NCBI RefSeq assembly: GCF_017315945.1
Contig: NZ_JAFLWI010000002.1
Coordinates: 124,001-188,000, forward strand
DNA length: 64,000 nt
Direction: 5' to 3'
Source of the DNA: Candidatus Enterococcus courvalinii
GTDB taxonomy: Bacteria; Bacillota; Bacilli; Lactobacillales; Enterococcaceae
The notes beneath the pieces are model-generated. The model saw nothing but the letters and a program-made list of their open reading frames with translations, did no database searches and was not told the origin of the DNA. Position numbers and translations under genes: made by a program. Each line of letters starts with the position of its first letter. Positions within the stretch are counted from its first letter, which is position 1. This document shows positions 51,118 to 61,262 of the stretch, in pieces.

Positions 51118-51160
51118 CTTGTTAGAAACAAAATAAAAGAATAAAAAGTGAGGATACTTT

Positions 51161-52726
51161 ATGCGAAAGAAATTGTTTTTGAACAGCGCTGCCGCGTTGT
51201 TCTTACTACTCATAGTTACAGCTGGAGTTATGATGAATGCACCATGGCTTAATCGTGTGGATCAAATTTTTACCCAACATCGATTACCAGATAACGCCTA
51301 TGTAACTATTTTTGTGGGTGTGGTATCGAAGGTGGCAACGATTGCTCCAATATTACTCATTTTTGGTGCAGTAGCGATTTTCTTACTAAAGACCAATCGG
51401 AAATCATTAGCAATTTGGTGTCTGGGAAATCTCCTATTTGTTAGTGGTATTGGCTATGTCTTAAAGCATTTGATCCAACGGACACGCCCCGATCAATTGC
51501 AATATCTTGCACGTTCTTCCTACAGTTTTCCGAGTGGTCATTCTGTGTTGATCATGACATTTATTTGTTCCATGATTGTGATTTATGCTTTCAGCAATCA
51601 AAAGATTTTTTTACTGATTAAACTGGGTTTCTTTTTCTTACTAGTTGTGATTGCTGGTGGTCGCATTTATTTGGGGGTCCATTATTTCAGTGATGTTTTT
51701 ACTGGATTGTTGCTTGGGTACGGGACGACTTTTGGAACAGCTGGTCTTTTTTATCCATACTTGCGAAAAGAAACATTAACTACTCGGCAAACTAGAAAAG
51801 GTCGTTTTTCAACGTGGCAAAAAGTTTTACTAAGTCTGGTTACTGTTCTAGTTATCATTATTTCTGGTTTGAGTGTTTTTGCTTTGCGCTTTTATCACAG
51901 TAGTCAAAAGATGGCTGACTCAATGTATTCACCTGTTGAACGAAAGGGAAATACGAAGGCGCCGGAAGCTTCAGAGCCAATGAGTATTTTACTATTGGGA
52001 ATTGCGAATGATTCAAAAAGAAAAACTGACTACAGAGCAAATACAATTATGGTGGCAACTTTGAATAATCAGACGAAGAAAACGACTTTAGTCAGTATTC
52101 CACGAGATTCGTTTGTAGAAATCGTTGGAGCAGATTACGAGGATAAAATTAATCACGCACATTCGATTGGTGGACCAGAAATGATTATGAATACTGTTGA
52201 AAAGTTTTTAGATATCCCAATTCATCATTATGTGTCGGTCAATATGGATGGGTTGCAGACACTGGTAGACGCAGTAGGTGGAGTCACTGTAGATAATGAT
52301 TTTGCTTTTTCGGCTGAAGGAATTGATTTTCCAAAAGGGAAGCAACATTTGGATGGCTGGGAAGCATTACAATATTCGCGAATGCGTTATGAAGATCCTA
52401 AAGGTGATTATGGTCGTCAAGGTAGACAACGAGAAGTGATGGAATTGTTGATAGACAAAATGTTATCAACGAAAAGCGTTTTTAGTTATCAGAAAATTAT
52501 GGACGGTATTGGAGAGAATGGGAAGACGGATCTGACCTTTGATCAAATGCAAAAAATCTTAACAGGTTACTATTCTTGCTTAACAACCATTGAAAGTGAA
52601 CAAATGCAAGGTGAGGGATTTACGGGAGATGGAATTACTGGGCAAGATGGAATATCTTACCAAAGAATACCAGAAGAAGAAGTCCAAAGAGTGAAAGATT
52701 TATTGCATAAACAATTAAACTTGTGA
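51161..52726 (+). CDS. PAP2 phosphatase - LCP (LytR-CpsA-Psr) fusion protein
   Basis: The product is 521 residues. Residues 1-210 are a membrane PAP2 phosphatase with its three motifs (KHLIQRTRP, SFPSGHS, GGRIYLGVHYFSD). A further helix near 230-250 leads to an extracytoplasmic LCP domain (about 275-450) with LLLGIANDSKRKTDYRANTI, VSIPRDSFVEI, VGGVTVDND, and the YSRMRYEDPKGDYGRQGRQR motif. LCP enzymes move polymers from undecaprenyl pyrophosphate carriers to the wall, and PAP2 enzymes recycle the released carrier, so the fusion couples both steps. It is probably co-transcribed with the SEDS genes. Confidence 0.9.
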   Translation: MRKKLFLNSAAALFLLLIVTAGVMMNAPWLNRVDQIFTQHRLPDNAYVTIFVGVVSKVATIAPILLIFGAVAIFLLKTNRKSLAIWCLGNLLFVSGIGYVLKHLIQRTRPDQLQYLARSSYSFPSGHSVLIMTFICSMIVIYAFSNQKIFLLIKLGFFFLLVVIAGGRIYLGVHYFSDVFTGLLLGYGTTFGTAGLFYPYLRKETLTTRQTRKGRFSTWQKVLLSLVTVLVIIISGLSVFALRFYHSSQKMADSMYSPVERKGNTKAPEASEPMSILLLGIANDSKRKTDYRANTIMVATLNNQTKKTTLVSIPRDSFVEIVGADYEDKINHAHSIGGPEMIMNTVEKFLDIPIHHYVSVNMDGLQTLVDAVGGVTVDNDFAFSAEGIDFPKGKQHLDGWEALQYSRMRYEDPKGDYGRQGRQREVMELLIDKMLSTKSVFSYQKIMDGIGENGKTDLTFDQMQKILTGYYSCLTTIESEQMQGEGFTGDGITGQDGISYQRIPEEEVQRVKDLLHKQLNL

Positions 52727-52824
52727 AGAAGAAATTTTACCTAGTCAGAAGATAAACTTAAAGCTCGCGGTTAGTTTATGACAAATAACAAAGTGAATTG
52801 TTAAAACTTATTCACGTATAAACA

Positions 52825-52867
52825 GCATAAAGACCTCTCCGTTTTAGGGGGAGGTCTTTATGCTTAT
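52825..52867. terminator. Bidirectional terminator
   Basis: AGCATAAAGACCTC and GAGGTCTTTATGCT arms form a long stem around a short loop. It lies between converging operons. Confidence 0.85.
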
Positions 52868-52905
52868 ATGATTGATAGGAGAAATCTGGATTCCGCTCTC
52901 AATGC

Positions 52906-53655
52906 TTAAAAATATAACCCTAAATAAGTTTCAATCAATAAATCTGCTTGAAGCATCAGGGCAGAACGAGAGGTAATATCATAATTTTCATAAATATTTG
53001 TTGGCATGGAAGAGCTCAGCGTAACATCCGTTAGCTTAGCTAGTGTACTATTGCCGTTATTCGTAATAGAAAAGAGATCAACTGATTCAACGTAGTTCAT
53101 TTTTTTTACGGCTTGGATAATCGTTTTTGTTTCACCGCTCATCGATAAAAAGAGAACAATATCATCTTTTTTGGTAAAGGTTGGCATCAATTCAATAAGA
53201 TGTGATTCATACGTATAAAGTGTGGACTTATTTAGTTGCAAAAATCGCTTGGCGACGTACTCTGCAATCGGCTTTGTTATGCCAACACCGGCAACATAGA
53301 GTGTGGAAGCGCCGTGAATTTTTTGCGCAATGTACGTTAATTTATCTAAATCAGTGCCGGTTATCACCGCATCTAAATAAGATCGATATCGTTCAGCCAG
53401 ATCCTTTTGCGGAACAATTTGTGTGTCGCTGACAATTCTTTCTACTAAATATTTAAAATTTGAAAAACCATCTAGCCCAAGTTTTTTGGTCATTCGAATA
53501 ATCGTGGTATTTGATGTGTTTAATTCCCCGGCAATTTCAGCTAAAGTAAGTTTTTTTACTAGGTTAGGATGTTCGTCCAAATAATAAAAAACATATTTCT
53601 CAGTTTCAGAAAGATTTCCAATATCAGTTACAAAGTAATTTTCAATGGCCCCCAT
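52906..53655 (-). CDS. RpiR-family transcriptional regulator
   Basis: The product is 249 residues. An N-terminal HTH (LTLAEIAGELNTSNTTIIRM TKKLGLDGFSNFK) is joined to a SIS sugar-phosphate-binding domain (about 100-235; STLYVAGVGITKPIAEYVAK, DIVLFLSMSGETKTII). GGGGGAG precedes the ATG. It is divergent from the sugar-glycerate operon and a perfect palindrome lies over its own -10 region, so it most likely senses a sugar phosphate made in that pathway and controls both directions. Confidence 0.92.
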   Translation of the reverse strand: MGAIENYFVTDIGNLSETEKYVFYYLDEHPNLVKKLTLAEIAGELNTSNTTIIRMTKKLGLDGFSNFKYLVERIVSDTQIVPQKDLAERYRSYLDAVITGTDLDKLTYIAQKIHGASTLYVAGVGITKPIAEYVAKRFLQLNKSTLYTYESHLIELMPTFTKKDDIVLFLSMSGETKTIIQAVKKMNYVESVDLFSITNNGNSTLAKLTDVTLSSSMPTNIYENYDITSRSALMLQADLLIETYLGLYF

Positions 53656-53671
53656 TTGTATCTCCCCCTTG

Positions 53672-53687
53672 GCGTATAATTATACGC
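53672..53687. promoter_or_regulatory. 16-bp perfect palindrome, probable RpiR operator
   Basis: GCGTATAATTATACGC is a perfect palindrome containing TATAAT on both strands. It lies 17 nt before the rpiR start and about 90 nt before the phosphorylase gene. Confidence 0.7.
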
Positions 53688-53774
53688 TTTCTGAACTTTT
53701 TTTAATATGGTTTTATGATATAACTGTGTTTGTAATAAATGAAAGGGCTTTTAATTATTTGTTGAGGTGGATTT

Positions 53775-55459
53775 ATGATAACAGAAAAAGTAGCAAAACA
53801 TCTAGAAAAAATATACACAAGTAAGCAAGAACTCGATCAAGCAAAACAACTATTTACCGATTTACTAGAGAAATACGCAACGAAAGAATTTGCCAGAAAT
53901 CCAGCAATCGATCAATCAAATGCGTATCTAATCACTTATGGTGACAGTTTTCAAAATGATCGCGAAAAAGGACTCAAAGTGTTAGCTGAGGTAGTCCAAA
54001 CATATCTCGATGACAGCATCACAGATATTCATTTACTACCTATGTTTCCGTTTACCTCGGATGATGGTTTTTCTGTGACTGACTATTTAACCATTAATCC
54101 AGCATTGGGTAATTGGGAGGATATCAAAAAGTTAGCACTGAGAAAACGTTTGATGTATGACTTTGTTGCTAACCACATGTCAGCTAAGAGCGAATGGTTC
54201 AGAAAATTTTTAAACAATGACAGAGGTTTTGAAAAAAGTTTTGTTGAATATCAGAAAGCATTTGATACCACAAAGGTTACTAGACCAAGAACTTCTCCGT
54301 TGTTTCATGAGTATTCAAATGATAGAGGAGAAAAGAAGAAAGTTTGGACCACATTTAGTGATGACCAAGTAGATGTCAATCCAAAAGATCCAATCATGTT
54401 AGCACGTTTGTCCGAAGTGTTGCTTGAATATACATTTCGTGGCGCATCGTCTATTCGTTTAGATGCTATTGGTTTCTTATGGAAAGATTCTGGAACGACC
54501 TGTATGCATTTACCCAATACGCATGAAATTGTGAAAATGTGGCGAACACTGCTAGATCATTTTTCACCAAATACACAAATCATTACTGAAACAAATGTCC
54601 CACACAAGGAAAACATTTCGTATCTTGGTAATGGCCACGATGAAGCGAATCAAGTGTACCAATTTCCACTGCCACCGTTAGTTCTGTTTTCTTTTATTCA
54701 AGGGAATACGAAAAAGTTAGCTGAGTGGGCAAGCACTATTCATGCTCTTTCAGATGAAGCAACGTTCTTTAATTTCTTGGCTTCACATGATGGAATTGGG
54801 ATGCGACCAGTGGAAGGAATCTTAGATGATGACGAGCGGGAAACAATCGTTGAACGAGTGTTGAACAATCAAGGAAAAGTTTCATATAAGAGTAATCCTG
54901 ATGGGTCACAAACCGTTTATGAATTGAATATCAATTATGGGGATGCGTTACGCTCATCCGAAGACACAGATCAGCTTGCAGCTAAAAAGGTGATTGCCGC
55001 GCACAATGTTTTGCTTTCATTTGTGGGTGTCCCAGCGATTTATTATCATTCGATCTTTGGTTCACGTGGAGATTTACAAGGTGCTGAAGAATCAGGTATT
55101 AATCGACGAATCAATCGAGAAAAATTGACATTGAACGATTAGCTAGTGAATTAGACTCAGACCCTTATCGCAAAACCGTTTATGAAGGAATCACAGGACT
55201 GCTAAAAGAGCGCCAGAACTATGAGGAGTTTTCTCCGTATGGGGAACAAGAAGTACTGCATTTAGATGAGCAAGTGTTTGCACTCAAACGAACGGCTAAA
55301 GATGGATCTGAAATTATTTCTTTAACCAATGTAGCTTGCACCGAAAAAACAATCGAAGGTCTAAATGGAGTGAACCTTCTAACTCAGACAGAAGTGAAAA
55401 ACAATCTTCGATTAGAACCATATGGTATTGCTTGGATCAAAGTTGGTGAGCAAAAGTGA
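53775..55459 (+). pseudogene. GH13_18 sucrose/glucosylglycerate phosphorylase, frameshifted
   Basis: The first frame encodes 455 residues (53775-55142) and a second continues to 55459. Adding one A to the A5 run near 55121 gives an intact protein of about 561 residues that continues INREKIDIERLASELDSDPY. The alpha-amylase fold has nucleophile Asp230 in RLDAIGFLW and acid/base Glu272 in TETN. GH13_18 enzymes split sucrose, sucrose 6-phosphate or glucosylglycerate with phosphate. The next gene is glycerate kinase, so glucosylglycerate is the likeliest substrate. The shift removes only the C-terminal part, which could still abolish stability. A sequencing error is possible. A GAGGTGG site precedes the ATG. 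Confidence 0.82.
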
Positions 55460-56613
55460 AAGTTCTCGTAGCAATCGATAGCTTTAAGGGAAGTGCTCGT
55501 TCGGTTGAATTGAATCGTGCTGTTGCTAAAAAGTTGAATCAACTTGATTTTGTGGAAAGTACAGCAGAAATTGCGATTGCAGATGGTGGCGAAGGTACAT
55601 TAACAAGTGTTCAAAATTCTCTGAATGGAACAGTTCTGGAAATACCAACGATTGATTTAATGGGGAATCCAATCAATGCTAAAGTGCTTAGCTTTAGAGC
55701 AGATGGGAAACGACAAGCATTAATTGAGTCGGCTGATACGATGGGTTTGGATTTGATTAAGCCAAATGCGGAAACAGTGAGAACCGCTTCGTCAAAAGGT
55801 CTGGGATTACTGATTAAAGAAATAGAACGACGTGGTTTTGAAAAAGTGATTATCACACTGGGAGGCTCGGGCGTTACTGATGGAGGCTTAGGGCTACTGA
55901 AAGAATACGGTGCAGCATTTGTTGACGCACAACAAAATAATTTAGAAGAAGGAAACTTATTACTAGATGCCAGAGAAATAGAACTTTCAACAATCAAATT
56001 TCCTGAGATACCAATTGTTGTGGCAAATGATGTAACCAATCCATATTTTGGAGAACACGGTGCATTTCAAGTGTTTTCGCAACAAAAAGGCGCAACAGTT
56101 GAACAAATACAGCAATTGGATGCCAACGCGAAGAACTTGAGTCAAGTGATTTTCAAAGAATTAAAAATTGACTTAGCGACTACGGAAGGTGCGGGAGCTG
56201 CTGGTGGGCTGGGAGGCGCGTTGGCTATTCTTGGTGCTAAAATGGAACCGGGATTCAAATTGATTACAGAGCTGATCAACTTTGAAGAAAGGCTAAAAAC
56301 AGTTGATGTGGTAGTGACCGGCGAAGGGAGTATCGATCAACAGAGTCTGTTTGGTAAAGTACCTTTTGCTATCGCAGAGTTAGCAGCAAGGTACCAGAAG
56401 CCAGTGATTGCCATTTGTGGCAAAAAAAGTATAACTAATCATGAATCTTCTCCATTTTCTGGAATTTTTTCGATTCAAACAAGACCAATTTCTTTGACGG
56501 ATGCAATGGAGAAAGAAACAACCTTGACGAATGCTGCTGAATTGGTATCTTCAATTTTTATTACTGCTTTTCAACTATCAAAAAATGGGGGAATAGAACA
56601 TGGATCTAAGTAG
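55456..56613 (+). CDS. Glycerate kinase (GarK/GlxK type)
   Basis: The product is 385 residues. The start VLVAIDSFKGSARSVELNRA VAKKL, ADGGEGT, IVVANDVTNPYFGEHGAF and TVDVVVTGEGSIDQQSLFGK match the family that phosphorylates D-glycerate, usually to 2-phosphoglycerate. GTG 55456 overlaps the TGA of the phosphorylase gene, so translation is coupled. It takes the glycerate released by the phosphorylase and the mannosidase into glycolysis. The C-terminus overlaps the PTS gene by 14 nt. Confidence 0.93.
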   Translation: MKVLVAIDSFKGSARSVELNRAVAKKLNQLDFVESTAEIAIADGGEGTLTSVQNSLNGTVLEIPTIDLMGNPINAKVLSFRADGKRQALIESADTMGLDLIKPNAETVRTASSKGLGLLIKEIERRGFEKVIITLGGSGVTDGGLGLLKEYGAAFVDAQQNNLEEGNLLLDAREIELSTIKFPEIPIVVANDVTNPYFGEHGAFQVFSQQKGATVEQIQQLDANAKNLSQVIFKELKIDLATTEGAGAAGGLGGALAILGAKMEPGFKLITELINFEERLKTVDVVVTGEGSIDQQSLFGKVPFAIAELAARYQKPVIAICGKKSITNHESSPFSGIFSIQTRPISLTDAMEKETTLTNAAELVSSIFITAFQLSKNGGIEHGSK

Positions 56614-58576
56614 TATCACAAATGAATCATTGATTTTTATTCATCAAAGTTGGCAAACACAAGCGGAAGTCTTCGATCACTTGATTGATGCTTTCGTTAG
56701 TAATGGCATCGTTATCGATAAGGAAGCATTCTTAGCAGCTGTTCGCGAAAGAGAGACGATTTCTGAAACTGGAATGGAGAATGGTTTTGCTATTCCACAC
56801 GGTAAATCAACAACTGTTTCAAAGGCTGCAGTCGCTATTGCTACTTTAGACAAAGCGATGCCGGCAGGAGCTTGGCCATCAATTGACCCAACAAATCAAG
56901 TCGAACTTGTTTTCTTGTTAGCCATTCCAGATGCTGAAAAGGGACAAACTCACTTGAAAATTTTATCTGAGCTAAGCGTGAAACTGATGGATTCAGTCTT
57001 AGTTGACCAACTAAAAAAAGCAAGAACAAAAGCAGAAATATTGCAATTATTATCGGATCAAAAAAGTGAAGTGGAGGAAGTAGCCCCAATGACAGCGAAA
57101 AACATCTTAGCTGTAACAGCGTGTGCCACGGGTATTGCTCATACTTACATGGCAGCTGAAGCATTACAAAAAGCGGCTAAAGAAAAAGGAATCAATATTC
57201 ATGTAGAAAAGCAAGGCGCAAACGGTATTGAAGATGGCATTACACCAGAGATGATTCAAACCGCTGATGGAGTGATTTTCGCGACGGATATTGCACCAAA
57301 AGGAAAAGAACGATTTAAGGGTCTTCCTTATATTCAAACAAAAGTTGCCGAACCATTGAAACACGGACCTGCGATGATTGATCGATTGATTACTGCACCC
57401 GATGGCAGGTTCAAAGCAGCGGATGATCTAACTAGCAGTGCTACTAGTTATGGACCAAAAAAAGCTTCCGTCATGAGTACATTGATGCAAGCAGTTATGA
57501 CCGGTATTTCATACATGATTCCAATCTTAGTTGCGGCAGGTGTCATGATTGGTATTTCGCAAATTGGTGCTAGTTTCTTCGGATTAAGTAAAGAAATCGG
57601 TAACGCTGAAATGGCTACAAATGCAAATCAAATCATTGTCTTACTGCATTATATTGGACTTACGGGGAACATGACGATGCGCTTTATGTACCCAATTTTC
57701 ACAGCGTTTATGGCATATTCAATTGCTGACCGCCCGGCATTAGCTTCCGGTTTTATTGGGGGTGCATTTGCTGCGGGCTTACATCAAACTTTATGGGGGG
57801 TAGAAGGTGGTATTCCTTCCGGTTTCTTTGGTGCATTGATCTTAGGAGCAGTCTCCGGTTATGTTTGCAAATTCTTGAATGAACACGTGAAATTACACAA
57901 AAATTTACAAGCCATGAAGCCTATGTTGATTATTCCTGGTCTATCTATTTTGGCAGTTTTCTTTGTTAATTATTTCTTGGTGGATCCAGTATTTGGTGGA
58001 TTAAATGGTTGGTTACAACAGATGGTTATGCAATATCAAGATTCTGGTAAAGTGGTGCTTTCAACAATCATTGCTTGTTTAACAGCGTTTGACTTGGGTG
58101 GACCAGTAAATAAAGCCGCTGGTGCAGTGGCAATCGGAATGGCAGCTGATCAAATTTTTCCGTTGACGCCTAGAGTATTAGCAATCGTAATTCCACCAAT
58201 CGGTATTGGTCTAGCCACTATTTTGGATAAATATATCGTTGGTCGTCGTGTATTTGATGATAATTTACGCGTAACAGGTCGCACATCCTTAGTTCTTGGC
58301 TTCTTAGCAATTGGTGAAGGTGCAATTCCATTTGCTTTGCAAAATCCATTGATCACGATTCCTATCAATATGATTGGTGCATCGATTGGTGCAGTTTTAG
58401 CTGTTGTTTTAGGAGCAGTTCAGTGGTACCCACTTCCTGCAGTTTGGGGTTGGCCACTGGTTGAAAATTTTTGGGCATATGCTGTCGGTTTAATCGCCGG
58501 TGTTCTGTTCATCGCCTTAGGAAATATCTTTATCCGATTTTACTTGATTAAGAAAAAAGAAGCGAAAGAAGCTTAA
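56600..58576 (+). CDS. mngA: PTS fructose/mannosylglycerate-family EIIABC
   Basis: The product is 658 residues with IIA, IIB and IIC in one chain. IIA phosphohistidine is His67 (NGFAIPHGKS); IIB phosphocysteine is Cys175 (VTACATGIAHTYMAAEAL); IIC (about 295-650) has 8-10 helices. Length and order match the Fru family, which includes the 2-O-alpha-mannosyl-D-glycerate transporter MngA. The GH38 alpha-mannosidase immediately downstream makes that substrate likely. GGGGGAA precedes the ATG. Fructose specificity is the alternative, but no fructose-1-phosphate kinase is present. Confidence 0.88.
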   Translation: MDLSSITNESLIFIHQSWQTQAEVFDHLIDAFVSNGIVIDKEAFLAAVRERETISETGMENGFAIPHGKSTTVSKAAVAIATLDKAMPAGAWPSIDPTNQVELVFLLAIPDAEKGQTHLKILSELSVKLMDSVLVDQLKKARTKAEILQLLSDQKSEVEEVAPMTAKNILAVTACATGIAHTYMAAEALQKAAKEKGINIHVEKQGANGIEDGITPEMIQTADGVIFATDIAPKGKERFKGLPYIQTKVAEPLKHGPAMIDRLITAPDGRFKAADDLTSSATSYGPKKASVMSTLMQAVMTGISYMIPILVAAGVMIGISQIGASFFGLSKEIGNAEMATNANQIIVLLHYIGLTGNMTMRFMYPIFTAFMAYSIADRPALASGFIGGAFAAGLHQTLWGVEGGIPSGFFGALILGAVSGYVCKFLNEHVKLHKNLQAMKPMLIIPGLSILAVFFVNYFLVDPVFGGLNGWLQQMVMQYQDSGKVVLSTIIACLTAFDLGGPVNKAAGAVAIGMAADQIFPLTPRVLAIVIPPIGIGLATILDKYIVGRRVFDDNLRVTGRTSLVLGFLAIGEGAIPFALQNPLITIPINMIGASIGAVLAVVLGAVQWYPLPAVWGWPLVENFWAYAVGLIAGVLFIALGNIFIRFYLIKKKEAKEA

Positions 58577-58591
58577 AAGTAGGGGAAACTA

Positions 58592-61243
58592 ATGACAAAA
58601 ACAGTATTCGTAGTGGCACATTCACATTGGGATCATGAGTGGTATTTTACACAAGAAGATTCTGATATTATTTTAGTAGAAAATCTCGATTATTTAATTG
58701 ATACTTTAGAAAATGATTCTGCATTCACTTGTTATTCTTTTGATGGACAGTTTTCTATTGTTGAGAAATATTTGAAAATCCGTCCAGAAAATAAAGAGCG
58801 CTTGTTAGCGCTTGTGGAAAACAAACGACTTTTCATTGGACCTTGGTATACTCAAGCAGATGCGTTGCTTGGGATGACTGAATCCGTTGTTCGTAATTTA
58901 TTGTATGGAGTGAAATATGCAGAAAGCTTTGGTCATTCCATGAATATTGGGTATGCACCAGACATTTTTGGACAACATGCTTATTTACCATCCATTTACT
59001 CTCGTTTTGGCCTGGACTATTCTATTTTCCAACGAGGTGTTTATAATGAACAAGTTGCAAAGAACTTGAACTTTTTGTGGGAAGCGCCTAATAAAGAGAC
59101 AATTAAAACAAATAATATTTTTTATGGCTATGGCCCAGGAAAATTTTTAACAACGGAAGAAAACTATGTTAATCAACGTTTGTTACCTATTTTGGATGAA
59201 TTAGCGAAGAAAAATCAGAGTACCGATGCAATCTTGTTACCTGCTGGCGGTGACCAAGTCATTATCAATAAAGATTTTCCTGAGACCGTGAAACAATTAA
59301 ATGAATTGGATTCAGCTTATGAATTCCTGCTCAGTGATTATGAAACATTTATGGCCTCTGCTTGGGATGAAAACAATTTCCCTGATACGATTTCTGGGGA
59401 ACTACTCGCTTGTCAAAAATCACGTATCCATAATACATGTCGTTCAGAGCGGTATGATATTAAACGTTTGAATTTTGAAGTTGAGGAATTGCTGATTCAT
59501 GAACTAGAACCATTATGTTTGATTGGTCAACGGCACGGAATCAAGTTTCCACAAAACTGGTTGGATCAAATTTGGAAAAAAATTTTTGATAGTCAAGCAC
59601 ACAATGGTATTGGTGCATCAAATTCGGATGATGCGAATCATGATATCGTTGTTCGCTTAACCAGTGCATTACGCCAAGTAAAAGACTTGATTAATTTAGT
59701 AAAACGTCAATTGGTAGGAGCTATCAGTAGTCAATTAGAAACAGAAGATGTTGTAACGTTATTTAACACAGATATTAAAACACAAACTTTTACAAGCGAG
59801 TTGGTCCTGTTTAGTTCAAAACCGACTTTTGGTCTAAGAACAGTGACGGGAGAAGCAATTGAATATGTAGTCAAAGAACAAATCAGTCTCGATGGAGGTA
59901 AAAGAATCATTGTGACGTCAAAAGGGGAGAAAGAAGAAGAAGTCCCTCCTTATTATCGCTCAACTATTTTGTTGAAGGACGTTTCAGTTCCTGCGATGGG
60001 ATACACTACTCTCCTAATTGAGGACCAATCAGGAGTAACAATCGGTTCAACGGAAAAAGCAGCTACAACTTCCATTGAAAACGAGATATTCAAATTTAGT
60101 TTTGCTGATCGGCTAGTGATCGAACATTTACAAACGGGAGAAAGAATAGAAGACCCATTCCATTTTGATGATACTGCGGATGCAGGAGATTCTTTTGATT
60201 ACTCACCGTTAAAAAGTGGTGATGAAGCAATCGTCATTAGTGACTATGAGAGAGGTACTGTAACCAAGAATGACTTGTGTCAATCTGTGGAGCTAACGCA
60301 TACCGTTAAGTTGCCAGCCAAATTAACTGGTGAAAAACGATCAACGGAAAGAGTAGAGTTTGTTATTCAAACGAAAGTCTCACTTTACACCGGTGAAAAC
60401 TTTATCCGAATCACACACCAAATGAATAATCAAGTATTGGATCATCGTGTCCGTGTTAATTGGAGAACAGGTGTTACAAATTTAGCAAAACACCATGCAG
60501 ATCAAGGATATTCAGCGTTAGAACGTTTGAGTACTAATCCATATGAAGAAAATTGGCGTGAATTAGGATTCGTTGAAAAGCCAATGCCAATCTATCCATT
60601 AGAAAGTTTTGTTGCGTTATCTGATGAAAAGGCGCATTTTACTTTCCACACAGGGATGATGAAAGAGTATCAAGTAGAACCTGAAAATGAACAATTATCA
60701 GTCACTTTATTCCGTAGCAACGGATTGTTAGGTCGAGATGATCTTGCATGGCGTCCAGGACGTGCTTCTGGAATTAATAATATGGTGGTTGAAACACCAG
60801 ACGGACAGATGCAGACGGAAATGTCATTTGACTATTTTGTAAGCTTTGGTGAAGGACATTTTGATCCAGCTGAAGCCTATAACATTTCGAAAAAATTATT
60901 CACAACGCAAGATTTTTATCAAGCACAAAACTTGAATTCTTATTTGAATCGGATCGATCGTTTTAATATTCCACCGCTAACTAACATTGTTCCTAGCGAA
61001 GATTCATTGCTGAAATTAGAAAATAAACAATTGTTTATGAGTACTGCTAAAAAAGAGTGGGCAGGGGATGGGATGATCATTCGCTTGTTCAACCCAAATG
61101 AGACAGACGAATCCATCAAATTAATGAACTTGGACCGATTTGATTCAGTTAAAGTTGTCGATTTAGCAGAAAATGTGTTAAATGATTTCGTTCAAGGACA
61201 AACTTTAGGATCAAAAGATTTTCTAACACTTTGTCTAAAATAA
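58592..61243 (+). CDS. mngB: GH38 alpha-mannosidase (mannosylglycerate hydrolase type)
   Basis: The product is 883 residues, the usual size for MngB. The zinc/catalytic start VVAHSHWDHEWYFTQEDS, the nucleophile region IGYAPDIFGQHAYLPSI and RYDIKRLNFEVEELLIHE follow the GH38 pattern; the C-terminal half is beta-rich. It would cleave 6-phospho-mannosylglycerate to mannose 6-phosphate and glycerate. It follows the PTS gene by 15 nt with an AGGGGAAAC site. The next gene handles mannose 6-phosphate, completing the route. No signal peptide, so it acts in the cytoplasm. Confidence 0.92.
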   Translation: MTKTVFVVAHSHWDHEWYFTQEDSDIILVENLDYLIDTLENDSAFTCYSFDGQFSIVEKYLKIRPENKERLLALVENKRLFIGPWYTQADALLGMTESVVRNLLYGVKYAESFGHSMNIGYAPDIFGQHAYLPSIYSRFGLDYSIFQRGVYNEQVAKNLNFLWEAPNKETIKTNNIFYGYGPGKFLTTEENYVNQRLLPILDELAKKNQSTDAILLPAGGDQVIINKDFPETVKQLNELDSAYEFLLSDYETFMASAWDENNFPDTISGELLACQKSRIHNTCRSERYDIKRLNFEVEELLIHELEPLCLIGQRHGIKFPQNWLDQIWKKIFDSQAHNGIGASNSDDANHDIVVRLTSALRQVKDLINLVKRQLVGAISSQLETEDVVTLFNTDIKTQTFTSELVLFSSKPTFGLRTVTGEAIEYVVKEQISLDGGKRIIVTSKGEKEEEVPPYYRSTILLKDVSVPAMGYTTLLIEDQSGVTIGSTEKAATTSIENEIFKFSFADRLVIEHLQTGERIEDPFHFDDTADAGDSFDYSPLKSGDEAIVISDYERGTVTKNDLCQSVELTHTVKLPAKLTGEKRSTERVEFVIQTKVSLYTGENFIRITHQMNNQVLDHRVRVNWRTGVTNLAKHHADQGYSALERLSTNPYEENWRELGFVEKPMPIYPLESFVALSDEKAHFTFHTGMMKEYQVEPENEQLSVTLFRSNGLLGRDDLAWRPGRASGINNMVVETPDGQMQTEMSFDYFVSFGEGHFDPAEAYNISKKLFTTQDFYQAQNLNSYLNRIDRFNIPPLTNIVPSEDSLLKLENKQLFMSTAKKEWAGDGMIIRLFNPNETDESIKLMNLDRFDSVKVVDLAENVLNDFVQGQTLGSKDFLTLCLK

Positions 61244-61262
61244 GTAAGGGAGTTAAGGAATC

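Noticed and set aside
53775-55142. Treating the 455-residue frame as a complete sucrose phosphorylase
   Set aside because: The family is about 100 residues longer and the missing end is encoded directly downstream in another frame.
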